A stretch of 64,000 nt of DNA. Origin: Hydractinia symbiolongicarpus. Taxonomy: Eukaryota; Cnidaria; Hydrozoa; Anthoathecata; Hydractiniidae. Shown here one piece after another: positions 34,601 to 48,709 of this stretch. Location: assembly GCF_029227915.1 (NCBI RefSeq), contig NC_079883.1:29514001-29578000 (forward strand), read 5' to 3'. A model generated the notes under the pieces. The model saw nothing but the letters and a program-made list of their open reading frames with translations. It had not been told where the DNA came from and did not search any database. The translations under genes and the position numbers were made by a program. Position 1 is the stretch's first letter. Each line of letters starts with the position of its first letter.

Positions 34601-36832
34601 ACTGTGGGAAAAATCCTGGCAGTTAGCACGAGCTGAATAAAGAGGAACAGTTCCAAAGACTACATTTCATTGTCTTTCTAGCGGTATAAATCCGTTTGAG
34701 TTACAACGGTTGCGTCACATATTCGTACCTACATTTATTTAGCGATAGTATTCGGATATTACTGGGTTGCATCGCTTTTAACAGTGAAACGTTTGACTGT
34801 GGGACTTAATTAAACTGATTTTGGACTTTGACCTTATAAATGTAATAAATAAGCCAGTTTGACTACAAGAAATAACATTCTTCTTAATTCGACATGATTG
34901 CTGGAATTCAGCAATTACACTGGGCGCTGTGGTAGTGCTTTATTTAAAAATTTAGATAAATAAGTCTTTTTAACTGTGGGACTAATCCTGGCCGTTAGCA
35001 TGCGCTGAAGAAATAGAGAAATTCTCAAAAACTACATTTCATCGACTTCTTGGCGGTATCAATCCGTTTGAGTTACAACGGTTGCGTCACATATTCGTAT
35101 CAACATGTATTTAGCGATAGTATTCTGATATTACTAGGTTGCATCGCCTTTAACAGTGAAACTATTGACTGTGGGACTTAATTGAACTAACTTTCGACTG
35201 TGACCTGATAAATGTTAAAAATGAGCCAGTTTGACTACAAGAAATAACATTCTTCTTAATTTGACACGATTGCTGGAGCTGAGCGATTACGCTGGGCGCT
35301 GTGGTAGCACTTTATTAAAAAATTTAAATAAAAAATTCATTTTTTACTGTGGGAGCAATCCTAGCCGTTAGTTCGCGCTGAAGAAATAGAGAAAGTTTCA
35401 AGAACTACATTTCATTGACTCACTAACGGTGTCAATCCGTTTGAGTTACAACGGTTGCGTCACATATTCGTACCAACATGTATTTAGTGATTTTCTTCCG
35501 ATATTTCTAAGTTATATCGCTTTTAACAGTGAAACGATTGACGGTGGGAATTAATTGAACTGACTCTGGACTATGTCCTTATAAATGTGACAGATGAGCG
35601 AATTGGTCTCCAAGGAATAACTTTCTTCTTAATTTGACGTGATGGCTGGAATTCAGCGAGTACATTAGGCTCTGTGGAAGGCTTTATTTTAAAATATAGA
35701 TAAATAAGTCTTTTCCTACTGTGGGAAAAATCCTGGCCGTTAGCACGAGCTGAATAAAGAGGAACAGTTCCAAAGACTACATTTCATTGACTTTCTAGCG
35801 GTATAAATCCGTTTGAGTTACAACGGTTGCGTCACATATTCGTACCAACATGTATTTAGCGATATTATTCGGATATTACTTGGTTGCATCGCTTTTAACA
35901 GTGAAACGTTTGACTGTGAGACTTAATTAAACTGATTTTGGACTTTGACCTTATAAATGTGATAAATGAGCCAGTTTGACTACAAGAAATAACATTCTTC
36001 TTAATTTGACATGATTGCTGGAATTCAGCGATTACAATAGGCTCTGTGGTAGCGTTTTATATAAAAATTTAGATAAATAAGTCTTTTTTTACTGTGGGAC
36101 CAATCCTGGCTGTTAGCACGCACTGAAGAAATAGAGATTCCCAAAAACTTCATTTCATTGACTTCTTGGCAGCATCAATCCGTTTGAGTTACAACGGTTG
36201 CGTCACATATTCGTACCAACCTGTATTTAGTGATATCTTTCCGATATTACTAAGTTATATTGCTTTTAACAGTGAAACGATTGACTGTGGAACTTAATTG
36301 AACTAACTTTGGACTGTGACCTTATAAATGTGATAAGTGAGCCAACTGGAACCAAGAAGTAACATTCTTCTTAATTTTACATGATTGCCGGAACTCAGCG
36401 TTTACACTGGGCGCTGTGGTAGCACTTTATTTAAAAATTTAAATAAAAAGGTCTTTTCCTACTGTGGGAAAAATCCTGGCAGTTAGCACGAGCTGAATAA
36501 AGAGGAACAGTTCCAAAGACTACATTTCATTGTCTTTCTAGCGGTATAAATCCGTTTGAGCTACAACGGTTGCGTCACATATTCGTACCTACATTTATTT
36601 AGCGATAGTATTCGGATATTACTGGGTTGCATCGCTTTTAACAGTGAAACGTTTGACTGTGGGACTTAATTAAACTGATTTTGGACTTTGACCTTATAAA
36701 TGTGATAAATGAGCCAGTTTTACTACAAGAAGTAACATTCTTCTTAATTTGACATGATTGCTGGAACTCAGCGATTACACTGGGCGCTGTGGCAGCGCTT
36801 TATTAAAAATTTAAATAAAAAAGTCATTTTTT
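31626..36832. repeat. Array block 8: D-F-D and B-C-D-F-D repeats
   Basis: The order is D F D H, B C D F D, B C D F D. A 5-monomer unit of 1860 bp, about 32970-34836 and 34837-36696, is in tandem. Near 34836 a type D body (TTGGACTTTGACC) runs directly into a type H tail (TGTAATAAATAAGCC), so one H monomer has been skipped. D-F-D is an unusual trimer seen only here and in block 9. Markers are CATTTCATTGTCTTTC at 32433, 34665 and 36525. Confidence 0.78.
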
Positions 36833-39800
36833 ACTGTGGGACCAATCCAAGCCGTTAGTTCGAGCTGAAAAAATAGAGACATTCTCAAAAACTACATTTC
36901 ATTAACTTCTTGGCCGTATCAATCCGTTTGAGTTACAACGGTTGCGTCACATATTCGTACCAACATGTATTTAGCGATATTTTTCTGATATTACTAGGTT
37001 GCATCGCCTTTAACAATGAAATGCTTGACTGTGGGATTTAATTGAACTAACTTTGGACTGTGACCTGATAAATGTAATAAATAAGCCAGTTTGACTACAA
37101 GAAATAACATTCTTCTTAATTCGACATGATTGCTGGAATTCAGCAATTACACTGGGCGCTGTGGTGATGCTTTATTTAAAAATTTAGATAAATAAGTCTT
37201 TTTAACTGTGGGACTAATCCTGGCCGTTAGCATGCGCTGAAGAAATAGAGACATTCTCAAAAACTACATTTCATCGACTTCTTGGCGGTATCAATCCGTT
37301 TGAGTTACAACGGTTGCGTCACATATTCGTATCAACATGTATTTAGCGATAGTATTCTGATATTACTAGGTTGCATCGCCTTTAACAGTGAAACTATTGA
37401 CTGTGGGACTTAATTGAACTAACTTTCGACTGTGACCTGATAAATGTTAAAAATGAGCCAGTTTGACTACAAGAAATAACATTCTTCTTAATTTGACACG
37501 ATTGCTGGAGCTGAGCGATTACGCTGGGCGCTGTGGTAGCACTTTATTAAAAAATTTAAATAAAAAATTCATTTTTTACTGTGGGAGCAATCCTAGCCGT
37601 TATCGCGAAATAGCGACAGTTTCAAAAGCTACATTTCATTGACTTTCTAACGGTATCAATCCATTTGAGTTACAACTGTTGCGTCATATATTAGTCCCCA
37701 CATATATTTAGCAATAGTATTCGGGTATTACTATATTGCATCGGTTTTAACAGTGAAACGTTTGACTGTGGGACTTAATTGAACTGACTCAGGACTGTGA
37801 CCTTGTAAATTCGATAAATGAACCAACTTGACTACAATAAGTAATATTCTTCTTAATTTGACTTGATTGCTGAAACTCAGCGATTGCAGTGGGCGCTGTG
37901 GTAGAGTTTTATTTAAAAATTAAGTTAAATAAGTCTTTTTTTACTGTGGGACTAATCCTGGCCGTTAGCACGCGCTGAAGAAATAGAGACATTCTCAAAA
38001 ACTACATCTTATCGTCTTCTTGGCGGTATCAATCCGTTTGAGTTACAACGGTTGCGTCACATATTCGTATCAACATGTATTTAGCGATAGTATTCTGATA
38101 TTACTAGGTTGCATCGCCTTTAACAGTGAAACGTTTGACTGTGGGACTTAATTGAACTGACTCAGGACTGTGACCTTGTAAATTCGATAAATGAACCAAT
38201 TTGACTACAATAAGTAATATTCTTCTTAATTTGACTTGATTGCTGAAACTCAGCGATTGCAGTGGGCGCTGTGGTAGCACTTTGTTAAAAAATTAGGATA
38301 AATAAGTCATTTTTTACTGTGGGACCAATCCTAGCCGTTAGTTCGCGCTGAAGAAATAGAGAAAGTTTCAAGAACTACATTTTATTGACTTACTAACGGT
38401 GTCACTCCGTTTGAGTTACAACGGTTGCGTCACATATTCGTACCAACATGTATTTAGTGATTTTCTTCCGATATTTCTAAGTTATATCGCTTTTAACAGT
38501 GAAACGATTGACGGTGAGAATTAATTGAACTGACTCTGGACTATGTCCTTATAAATGTGACAGATGAGCGAATTGGTCTCCAAGGAATAACTTTCTTCTT
38601 AATTTGACGTGATGGCTGGAATTCAGCGAGTACATTAGGCTCTGTGGAAGCGCTTTATTTAAAAATTTAGATAAATAAGTCTTTTCCTACTGTGGGAAAA
38701 ATCCTGGCCGTTAGCATGAGCTGAATAAAGAGGAACAGTTCCAAAGACTATATTTCATTGACTTTCTAGCGGTATAAATCCGTTTGAGTTACAACGGTTG
38801 CGTCACATATTCGTACCAACATGTATTTAGCGATATTATTCGGATATTACTTGGTTGCATCGCTTTTAACAGTGAAACGTTTGACTGTGGGACTTAATTA
38901 AACTGATTTTGGACTTTGACCTTATAAATGTGATAAATGAGCCAGTTTGACTACAAGAAATAACATTCTTCTTAATTTGACATGATTGCTGGAATTCAGC
39001 GATTACAATAGGCTCTGTGGTAGCGTTTTATATAAAAATTTAGATAAATAAGTCTTTTTTTACTGTGGGACCAATCCTGGCTGTTAGCACGCACTGAAGA
39101 AATAGAGATTCCCAAAAACTTCATTTCATTGACTTCTTGGCAGTATCAATCCGTTTGAGTTACAACGGTTGCGTCACATATTCGTACCAACCTGTATTTA
39201 GTGATATCTTTCCGATATTACTAAGTTATATTGCTTTTAACAGTGAAACGATTGACTGTGGAACTTAATTGAACTAACTTTGGACTGTGACCTTATAAAT
39301 GTGATAAGTGAGCCAACTGGAACCAAGAAGTAACATTCTTCTTAATTTTACATGATTGCCGGAACTCAGCGTTTACACTGGGCGCTGTGGTAGCACTTTA
39401 TTTAAAAATTTAAATAAAAAGGTCTTTTCCTACTGTGGGAAAAATCCTGGCAGTTAGCACGAGCTGAATAAAGAGGAACAGTTCCAAAGACTACATTTCA
39501 TTGTCTTTCTAGCGGTATAAATCCGTTTGAGCTACAACGGTTGCGTCACATATTCGTACCTACATTTATTTAGCGATAGTATTCGGATATTACTGGGTTG
39601 CATCGCTTTTAACAGTGAAACGTTTGACTGTGGGACTTAATTAAACTGATTTTGGACTTTGACCTTATAAATGTGATAAATGAGCCAGTTTTACTACAAG
39701 AAGTAACATTCTTCTTAATTTGACATGATTGCTGGAACTCAGCGATTACACTGGGCGCTGTGGCAGCGCTTTATTAAAAATTTAAATAAAAAGGTCATTT

Positions 39801-41659
39801 TTTACTGTGGGACCAATCCAAGCCGTTAGTTCGCGCTGAAAAAATAGAGACATTCTCAAAAACTACATTTCATTAACTTCTTGGCCGTATCAATCCGTTT
39901 GAGTTACAACGGTTGCGTCACATATTCGTACCAACATGTATTTAGCGATATTTTTCTGATATTACTAGGTTGCATCGCCTTTAACAATGAAATGCTTGAC
40001 TGTGGCATTTAATTGAACTAACTTTGGACTGTGACCTGATAAATGTAATAAATAAGCCAGTTTGACTACAAGAAATAACATTCTTCTTAATTCGACATGA
40101 TTGCTGGAATTCAGCAATTACACTGGGCGCTGTGGTGATGCTTTATTTAAAAATTTAGATAAATAAGTCTTTTTAACTGTGGGACTAATCCTGGCCGTTA
40201 GCATGCGCTGAAGAAATAGAGACATTCTCAAAAACTACATTTCATCGACTTCTTGGCGGTATCAATCCGTTTGAGTTACAACGGTTGCGTCACATATTCG
40301 TATCAACATGTATTTAGCGATAGTATTCTGATATTACTAGGTTGCATCGCCTTTAACAGTGAAACTATTGACTGTGGGACTTAATTGAACTAACTTTCGA
40401 CTGTGACCTGATAAATGTTAAAAATGAGCCAGTTTGACTACAAGAAATAACATTCTTCTTAATTTGACACGATTGCTGGAGCTGAGCGATTACGCTGGGC
40501 GCTGTGGTAGCACTTTATTAAAAAATTTAAATAAAAAATTCATTTTTTACTGTGGGAGCAATCCTAGCCGTTATCGCGAAATAGCGACAGTTTCAAAAGC
40601 TACATTTCATTGACTTTTTAACGGTATCAATCCATTTGAGTTACAACTGTTGCGTCATATATTAGTCCCCACATATATTTAGCAATAGTATTCGGGTATT
40701 ACTATATTGCATCGGTTTTAACAGTGAAACGTTTGACTGTGGGACTTAATTGAACTGACTCAGGACTGTGACCTTGTAAATTCGATAAATGAACCAACTT
40801 GACTACAATAAGTAATATTCTTCTTAATTTGACTTGATTGCTGAAACTCAGCGATTGCAGTGGGCGCTGTGGTAGAGTTTTATTTAAAAATTAAGTTAAA
40901 TAAGTCTTTTTTTACTGTGGGACTAATCCTGGCCGTTAGCACGCGCTGAAGAAATAGAGACATTCTCAAAAACTACATCTTATCGTCTTCTTGGCGGTAT
41001 CAATCCGTTTGAGTTACAACGGTTGCGTCACATATTCGTATCAACATGTATTTAGCGATAGTATTCTGATATTACTAGGTTGCATCGCCTTTAACAGTGA
41101 AACGTTTGACTGTGGGACTTAATTGAACTGACTCAGGACTGTGACCTTGTAAATTCGATAAATGAACCAATTTGACTACAATAAGTAATATTCTTCTTAA
41201 TTTGACTTGATTGCTGAAACTCAGCGATTGCAGTGGGCGCTGTGGTAGCACTTTGTTAAAAAATTAGGATAAATAAGTCATTTTTTACTGTGGGACCAAT
41301 CCTAGCCGTTAGTTCGCGCTGAAGAAATAGAGAAAGTTTCAAGAACTACATTTTATTGACTTACTAACGGTGTCAATCCGTTTGAGTTACAACGGTTGCG
41401 TCACATATTCGTACCAACATGTATTTAGTGATTTTCTTCCGATATTTCTAAGTTATATCGCTTTTAACAGTGAAACGATTGACGGTGAGAATTAATTGAA
41501 CTGACTCTGGACTATGTCCTTATAAATGTGACAGATGAGCGAATTGGTCTCCAAGGAATAACTTTCTTCTTAATTTGACGTGATGGCTGGAATTCAGCGA
41601 GTACATTAGGCTCTGTGGAAGCGCTTTATTTAAAAATTTAGATAAATAAGTCTTTTCCT
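36833..41659. repeat. Array block 9: 8-mer repeat, about two copies
   Basis: The unit C D F D H B A A/B hybrid, 2971 bp, is in tandem from about 35380 to 41750; this entry covers its central and right part. Shared rare marks are TTATCGCGAAATAGCG (37600 and 40571), TGCTTGACTGTGG, GTGGTGATGCTTT, GACTCAGGACTGTG and CATCTTATCG. The two copies differ at scattered single bases (for example GGGATTTAATTG against GGCATTTAATTG). Confidence 0.8.
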
Positions 41660-44600
41660 ACTGTGGGAAAAATCCTGGCCGTTAGCATGAGCTGAATAAA
41701 GAGGAACAGTTCCAAAGACTATATTTCATTGACTTTCTAGCGGTATAAATCCGTTTGAGTTACAACGGTTACGTCACATATTCGTACTAACATGTATTTA
41801 GCGATAGTATTCTGATATTACTAGGTTGCATCGCCTTTAACAGTGAAACGATTGACTGTGAGACTTAAATAAACTGATTCTGGGCTGTGACCTTGTAAAT
41901 GCAATAAATAAGCCAATTGTGCTCCAAGGAATATCATTCTTCTTAATTCGACATGATTTCTGGAATTCAGCGAGTACACTAGGCTCTGTGGTAGTGCTTT
42001 ATTAAAAAATTTAGATAAATAAGTCTTTTTTTACTGTGGGACTAATCCTGGTCGTTAGCACGCGCTGAAGAAATAGAGCCATTCTCAAAAACTACATTTC
42101 ATCGACTTCTTGGCGGTATCAATCCGTTTGAGTTACAACGGTTACGTCACATATTCGTACTAACATGTATTTAGCGATAGTATTCTGATATTACTAGGTT
42201 GCATCGCCTTTAACAGTGAAACGATTGACTGTGGGACTTAATTGAACTGATTTTGGACTTTGACCTTATTAATGTGACAAATGAGCCAGTTTAACTACAA
42301 GAAGTAACATTCTTCTTAATTTGACTTGATTGCTGGAACTCAGCGATTGCACTGGGCGCTGTGGTAGAGTTTTATTTAAAAAAAAGTTAAATAAGTCATT
42401 TTTTACTGTGGGACCAATCCCAGCCGTTATCGCGCGCTGAAGAAATAGCGACAGTTTCAAAAACTACATTTCATTGACTTTCTAACGGTATCAATCCTTT
42501 GAGTTACAACGGTTGCGCTAAATATTCGTCCCCACATGTATTCAGCGATAGTATTTGGATATTACTAGGTTGCATCGCTTTTAACAGTGAAACGTTTGAC
42601 TGTGGGACTTAATTGAACTGTTCTTGAACTTTCACCTTATAAATGTGATAAATGAGCCAGTTTGATTACAGGAAGTAACATTTATCCTAATTTGACTTGA
42701 TTGCTGGAACTCAGCGATAGCACTAGGCGCTGTGGTAGAGTTTTATTTAAAAATTAAGATAAATAAGTCATTTTTCACTGTGGGACCAATCCTGGCCGTT
42801 AGTTCGCACTGAAGAAATAGAGACACTCTCAAAAACTACATTTCATTAACTTCTTGGCCGTATCAATCCGTTTGAGTTACAACGGTTGCGTCACATATTC
42901 GTACCAACATGTATTTAGCGATATGTTTCTGATATTACTAGGTTGCATGGCCTTTAACAATGAAACGATTAACTGTGGGACTTAATTGAACTAACTTTGG
43001 ACTGTGACCTTATAAATGTTATAAATAAGCCAGTTTGACTACTAGAAATAACATTCTTCTTAATTTGACACGATTGCTGGAGCTGAGCGATTACGCTGGG
43101 CGCTGTGGTAGCACTTTATTAAAAAATTTAAATAAAAAATTCATTTTTTACTGTGGGAGCAATCCTAGCCGTTATCGCGAAATAGCGACAGTTTCAAAAG
43201 CTACATTTCATTGACTTTCTAACGGTATCAATCCATTTGAGTTACAACTGTTGCGTCATATATTAGTCCCAACATATATTTAGCAATAGTATTCGGGTAT
43301 TACTATATTGCATCGGTTTTAACAGTGAAACGTTTGACTGTGGGACTTAATTGAACTGACTCAGGACTGTGACCTTGTAAATTCGATAAATGAACCAATT
43401 TGACTACAATAAGTAATATTCTTCTTAATTTGACTTGATTGCTGAAACTCAGCGATTGCAGTGGGCGCTGTGGTAGAGTTTTATTTAAAAATTAAGTTAA
43501 ATAAGTCTTTTTTTACTGTGGGACTAATCCTGGCCGTTAGCACGCGCTGAAGAAATAGAGACATTCTCAAAAACTACATCTTATCGTCTTCTTGGCGGTA
43601 TCAATCCGTTTGAGTTACAACGGTTGTGTCACATATTCGTATCAACATGTATTTAGCGATAGTATTCTGATATTACTAGGTTGAATCGCCTTTAACAGTG
43701 AAACGATTGACTGTGGGACTTAATTGAACTAACTTTCGACTGTGACCTGATAAATGTTAAAAATGAGCCAGTTTGACTACAAGAAATAACATTCTTCTTA
43801 ATTTGACACGATTGCTGGAGCTGAGCGATTACGCTGGGCGCTGTGGTAGCACTTTATTAAAAAATTTAAATAGAAAATTCATTTTTTACTGTGGGACCAA
43901 TCCTAGCCGTTATCGCGAAATAGCGACAGTTTCAAATGCTACATTTCATTGACTTTCTAACGGTATCAATTCATTTGAGTTACAACTGTTGCGTCATATA
44001 TTAGTCCCCACATATATTTAGCAATAGTATTCGGTATTACTATATTGTATCGCTTTTAACAGTGAAACGTTTGACTGTGGGACTTAATTGAACTGTTCTT
44101 GAACTTTCACCTTATAAATGTGATAAATGAGCCAGTTTGATTACAGGAAGTAACATTCTTCCTAATTTGACTTGATTGCTGGAACTCAGCGATAGCACTA
44201 GGCGCTGTGGTAGAGTTTTATTTAAAAATTATAATAAATAAGTCATTTTTCACTGTGGGACCAATCCTGGCCGTTAGTTCGCACTGAAGAAATAGAGACA
44301 CTCTCAAAAACTACATTTCATTAACTTCTTGGCCGTATCAATCCGTTTGAGTTACAACGGTTGCGTCACATATTCGTACCAACATGTATTTAGCGATATG
44401 TTTCTGATATTACTAGGTTGCATGGCCTTTAACAATGAAACGATTAACTGTGGGACTTAATTGAACTAACTTTGGACTGTGACCTTATAAATGTTATAAA
44501 TAAGCCAGTTTGACTACTAGAAATAACATTCTTCTTAATTTGACACGATTGCTGGAGCTGAGCGATTACGCTGGGCGCTGTGGTAGCACTTTATTAAAAA

Positions 44601-45727
44601 ATTTAAATAAAAAATTCATTTTTTACTGTGGGAGCAATCCTAGCCGTTATCGCGAAATAGCGACAGTTTCAAAAGCTACATTTCATTGACTTTCTAACGG
44701 TATCAATCCATTTGAGTTACAACTGTTGCGTCATATATTAGTCCCAACATATATTTAGCAATAGTATTCGGGTATTACTATATTGCATCGGTTTTAACAG
44801 TGAAACGTTTGACTGTGGGACTTAATTGAACTGACTCAGGACTGTGACCTTGTAAATTCGATAAATGAACCAATTTGACTAAAATAAGTAATATTCTTCT
44901 TAATTTGACTTGATTGCTGAAACTCAGCGATTGCAGTGGGCGCTGTGGTAGAGTTTTATTTAAAAATTAAGTTAAATAAGTCTTTTTTTACTGTGGGACT
45001 AATCCTGGCCGTTAGCACGCGCTGAAGAAATAGAGACATTCTCAAAAACTACATCTTATCGTCTTCTTGGCGGTATCAATCCGTTTGAGTTACAACGGTT
45101 GTGTCACATATTCGTATCAACATGTATTTAGCGATAGTATTCTGATATTACTAGGTTGAATCGCCTTTAACAGTGAAACGATTGACTGTGGGACTTAATT
45201 GAACTAACTTTCGACTGTGACCTGATAAATGTTAAAAATGAGCCAGTTTGACTACAAGAAATAACATTCTTCTTAATTTGACACGATTGCTGGAGCTGAG
45301 CGATTACGCTGGGCGCTGTGGTAGCACTTTATTAAAAAATTTAAATAGAAAATTCATTTTTTACTGTGGGACCAATCCTAGCCGTTATCGCGAAATAGCG
45401 ACAGTTTCAAATGCTACATTTCATTGACTTTCTAACGGTATCAATTCATTTGAGTTACAACTGTTGCGTCATATATTAGTCCCCACATATATTTAGCAAT
45501 AGTATTCGGGTATTACTATATTGCATCGCTTTTAACAGTGAAACGTTTGACTGTGGGACTTAATTGAACTGACTCTGGACTGTGACCTTGTAAATTCGAT
45601 AAATGAACCAATTTGACTACAATAAGTAATATTCTTCTTAATTTGACTTGATTGCTGAAACTCAGCGATTGCAGTGGGCGCTGTGGTAGAGTTTTATTTA
45701 AAAATTAAGTTAAATAAGTCTTTTTTT
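41660..45727. repeat. Array block 10: 4-mer repeat G/H'/A/B, 1474 bp
   Basis: After two B monomers the unit H' A B A/G occurs twice, about 42570-44043 and 44044-45517, at an offset of 1474 bp. The unit is shorter than four times 372 because the A monomers carry an 8-bp deletion in the head. Shared marks are GATATGTTTCTG, CTACTAGAAATAAC, GTTGAATCGCC and GTATCAATTCATTTG. The join near 44040-44090 passes from an A head into the GTTCTTGAACTTTCACC tail of a G monomer. Confidence 0.8.
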
Positions 45728-48709
45728 ACTGTGGGACTAATCCTGGCCGTTAGCACGCGCTGAAGAAATAGAGACATTCTCAAAAACTACATCTTATCGT
45801 CTTCTTGGCGGTATCAATCCGTTTGAGTTACAACGGTTGCGTCACATATTCGTATCAACATGTATTTAGCGATTGTATTCTGATAATACTAGGTTGCATC
45901 GCCTTTAACAGTGAAACGATTGACTGTGGGTCTTAATTGAACTAACTTTCGACTGTGACCTGATAAATGTTAAAAATGAGCCAGTTTGACTACAAGAAAT
46001 AACATTCTTCTTAATTTGACATGATTGCTGAAACTGAGCGATTACACTGGGCGCTGTGGTAGCACTTTGTTAAAAAATTAGGATAAATAAGTCATTTTTT
46101 ACTGTGGGACCAATCCTAGCCGTTAGTTCGCGCTGAAGAAATAGAGAAAGTTTCAAGAACTACATTTTATTGACTTACTAACGGTGTCAATCCGTTTGAG
46201 TTACAACGGTTGCGTCACATATTCGTACCAACATGTATTTAGTGTTTTTCTTCCGATATTTCTAAGTTATATCGCTTTTAACAGTGAAACGATTGACGGT
46301 GGGAATTAATTGAACTGACTCTGGACTATGTCCTTATAAATGTGACAGATGAGCGAATTGGTCTCCAAGGAATAACTTTCTTCTTAATTTGACGTGATGG
46401 CTGGAATTCAGCGAGTACATTAGGCTCTGTGGAAGCGCTTTATTTAAAAATTTAGATAAATAAGTCTTTTCCTACTGTGGGAAAAATCCTGGCCGTTAGC
46501 ATGAGCTGAATAAAGAGGAACAGTTCCAAAGACTACATTTCATTGACTTTCTAGCGGTATAAATCCGTTTGAGTTACTACGGTTGCGTCACATATTCGTA
46601 CCAACATGTATTTAGCGATAGTATTCGGATATTACTGGGTTGCATCGCTTTTAGCAGTGAAACGTTTGACTGTGGGACTTAATTAAACTGATTTTGGACT
46701 TTGACCTTATCAATGTGATAAATGAGCCAGTTTGACTACAAGAAATAACATTCTTCTTAATTTGACATGATTGCTGGAACTCAGCGATTACACTGGGCGC
46801 TGTGGAAGCGCTTTATTAAAAATTTAAATAAAAAAGTCATTTTTTACTGTGGGACCAATCCAAGCCGTTAGTTCGCGCTGAAGAAATAGAGACAGTTTAA
46901 AAAACTACATTTCATTGACTTTCTAACGGTGTCAATCCGTTTGAGTTAGAACGGTTGCGTCACATATTCGTACCAACATGTATTTAGTGATTTTTTTCCG
47001 ATATTACCAAGTTTTATCGCTTTTAACAGTGAAACGATTGACTCTGGGAATTAATTGAACTGATTGTAGACTGTGACCTTATAAATGTGATGAATGAGCC
47101 AATTGGACTGCATGAAGTAACATTCTTCTTAAATTGACATGATTGCTGGAATTCAGCGATTACAATAGGCTCTGTGGTAGCGTTTTATTAAAAAATTTAG
47201 ATAAATAAGTCTTTTTTTACTGTGGGACTAATCCTGGTCGTTAGCACGAGCTGAAGAAATAGAGCCATTCTCAAAAACTACATTTCATCGACTTCTTGGC
47301 GGTATCAATCCGTTGGAGTTACTACGGTTACGTCACATATTCGTACTAACATGTATTTAGCGATAGTATTCTGATATTACTAGGTTGCATCGCCTTTAAC
47401 AGTGAAACGATAGACTGTGGGTCTTAATTGAACTAACTTTCGACTGTGACCTGATAAATGTTAAAAATGAGCCAGTTTGACTACAAGAAATAACATTCTT
47501 CTTAATTTGACATGATTGCTGAAACTGAGCGATTACACTGGGCGCTGTGGTAGCACTTTGTTAAAAAATTAGGATAAATAAGTCATTTTTTACTGTGGGA
47601 CCAATCCTAGCCGTTAGTTCGCGCTGAAGAAATAGAGAAAGTTTCAAGAACTACATTTTATTGACTTACTAACGGTGTCAATCCGTTTGAGTTACAACGG
47701 TTGCGTCACATATTCGTACCAACATGTATTTAGTGTTTTTCTTCCGATATTTCTAAGTTATATCGCTTTTAACAGTGAAACGATTGACGGTGGGAATTAA
47801 TTGAACTGACTCTGGACTATGTCCTTATAAATGTGACAGATGAGCGAATTGGTCTCCAAGGAATAACTTTCTTCTTAATTTGACGTGATGGCTGGAATTC
47901 AGCGAGTACATTAGGCTCTGTGGAAGCGCTTTATTTAAAAATTTAGATAAATAAGTCTTTTCCTACTGTGGGAAAAATCCTGGCCGTTAGCATGAGCTGA
48001 ATAAAGAGGAACAGTTCCAAAGACTACATTTCATTGACTTTCTAGCGGTATAAATCCGTTTGAGTTACTACGGTTGCGTCACATATTCGTACCAACATGT
48101 ATTTAGCGATAGTATTCGGATATTACTGGGTTGCATCGCTTTTAGCAGTGAAACGTTTGACTGTGGGACTTAATTAAACTGATTTTGGACTTTGACCTTA
48201 TCAATGTGATAAATGAGCCAGTTTGACTACAAGAAATAACATTCTTCTTAATTTGACATGATTGCTGGAACTCAGCGATTACACTGGGCGCTGTGGAAGC
48301 GCTTTATTAAAAATTTAAATAAAAAAGTCATTTTTTACTGTGGGACCAATCCAAGCCGTTAGTTCGCGCTGAAGAAATAGAGACAGTTTAAAAAACTACA
48401 TTTCATTGACTTTCTAACGGTGTCAATCCGTTTGAGTTAGAACGGTTGCGTCACATATTCGTACCAACATGTATTTAGTGATTTTTTTCCGATATTACCA
48501 AGTTTTATCGCTTTTAACAGTGAAACGATTGACTCTGGGAATTAATTGAACTGATTGTAGACTGTGACCTTATAAATGTGATGAATGAGCCAATTGGACT
48601 GCATGAAGTAACATTCTTCTTAAATTGACATGATTGCTGGAATTCAGCGATTACAATAGGCTCTGTGGTAGCGTTTTATTAAAAAATTTAGATAAATAAG
48701 TCTTTTTTT
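45728..48709. repeat. Array block 11: 4-mer repeat B-C-D-E, two copies
   Basis: B C D E occurs twice in tandem, about 45930-47420 and 47421-48911, at an offset of 1491 bp. Shared rare marks include TTTAGTGTTTTTCTTCC, GAGTTACTACGG, TTTTAGCAGTG, CTTATCAATGTG, CCAAGTTTTATCGC and GATTGTAGACTG. Within each copy the order is the same as the older B-C-D-E run at 2.9-4.4 kb. Confidence 0.83.
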
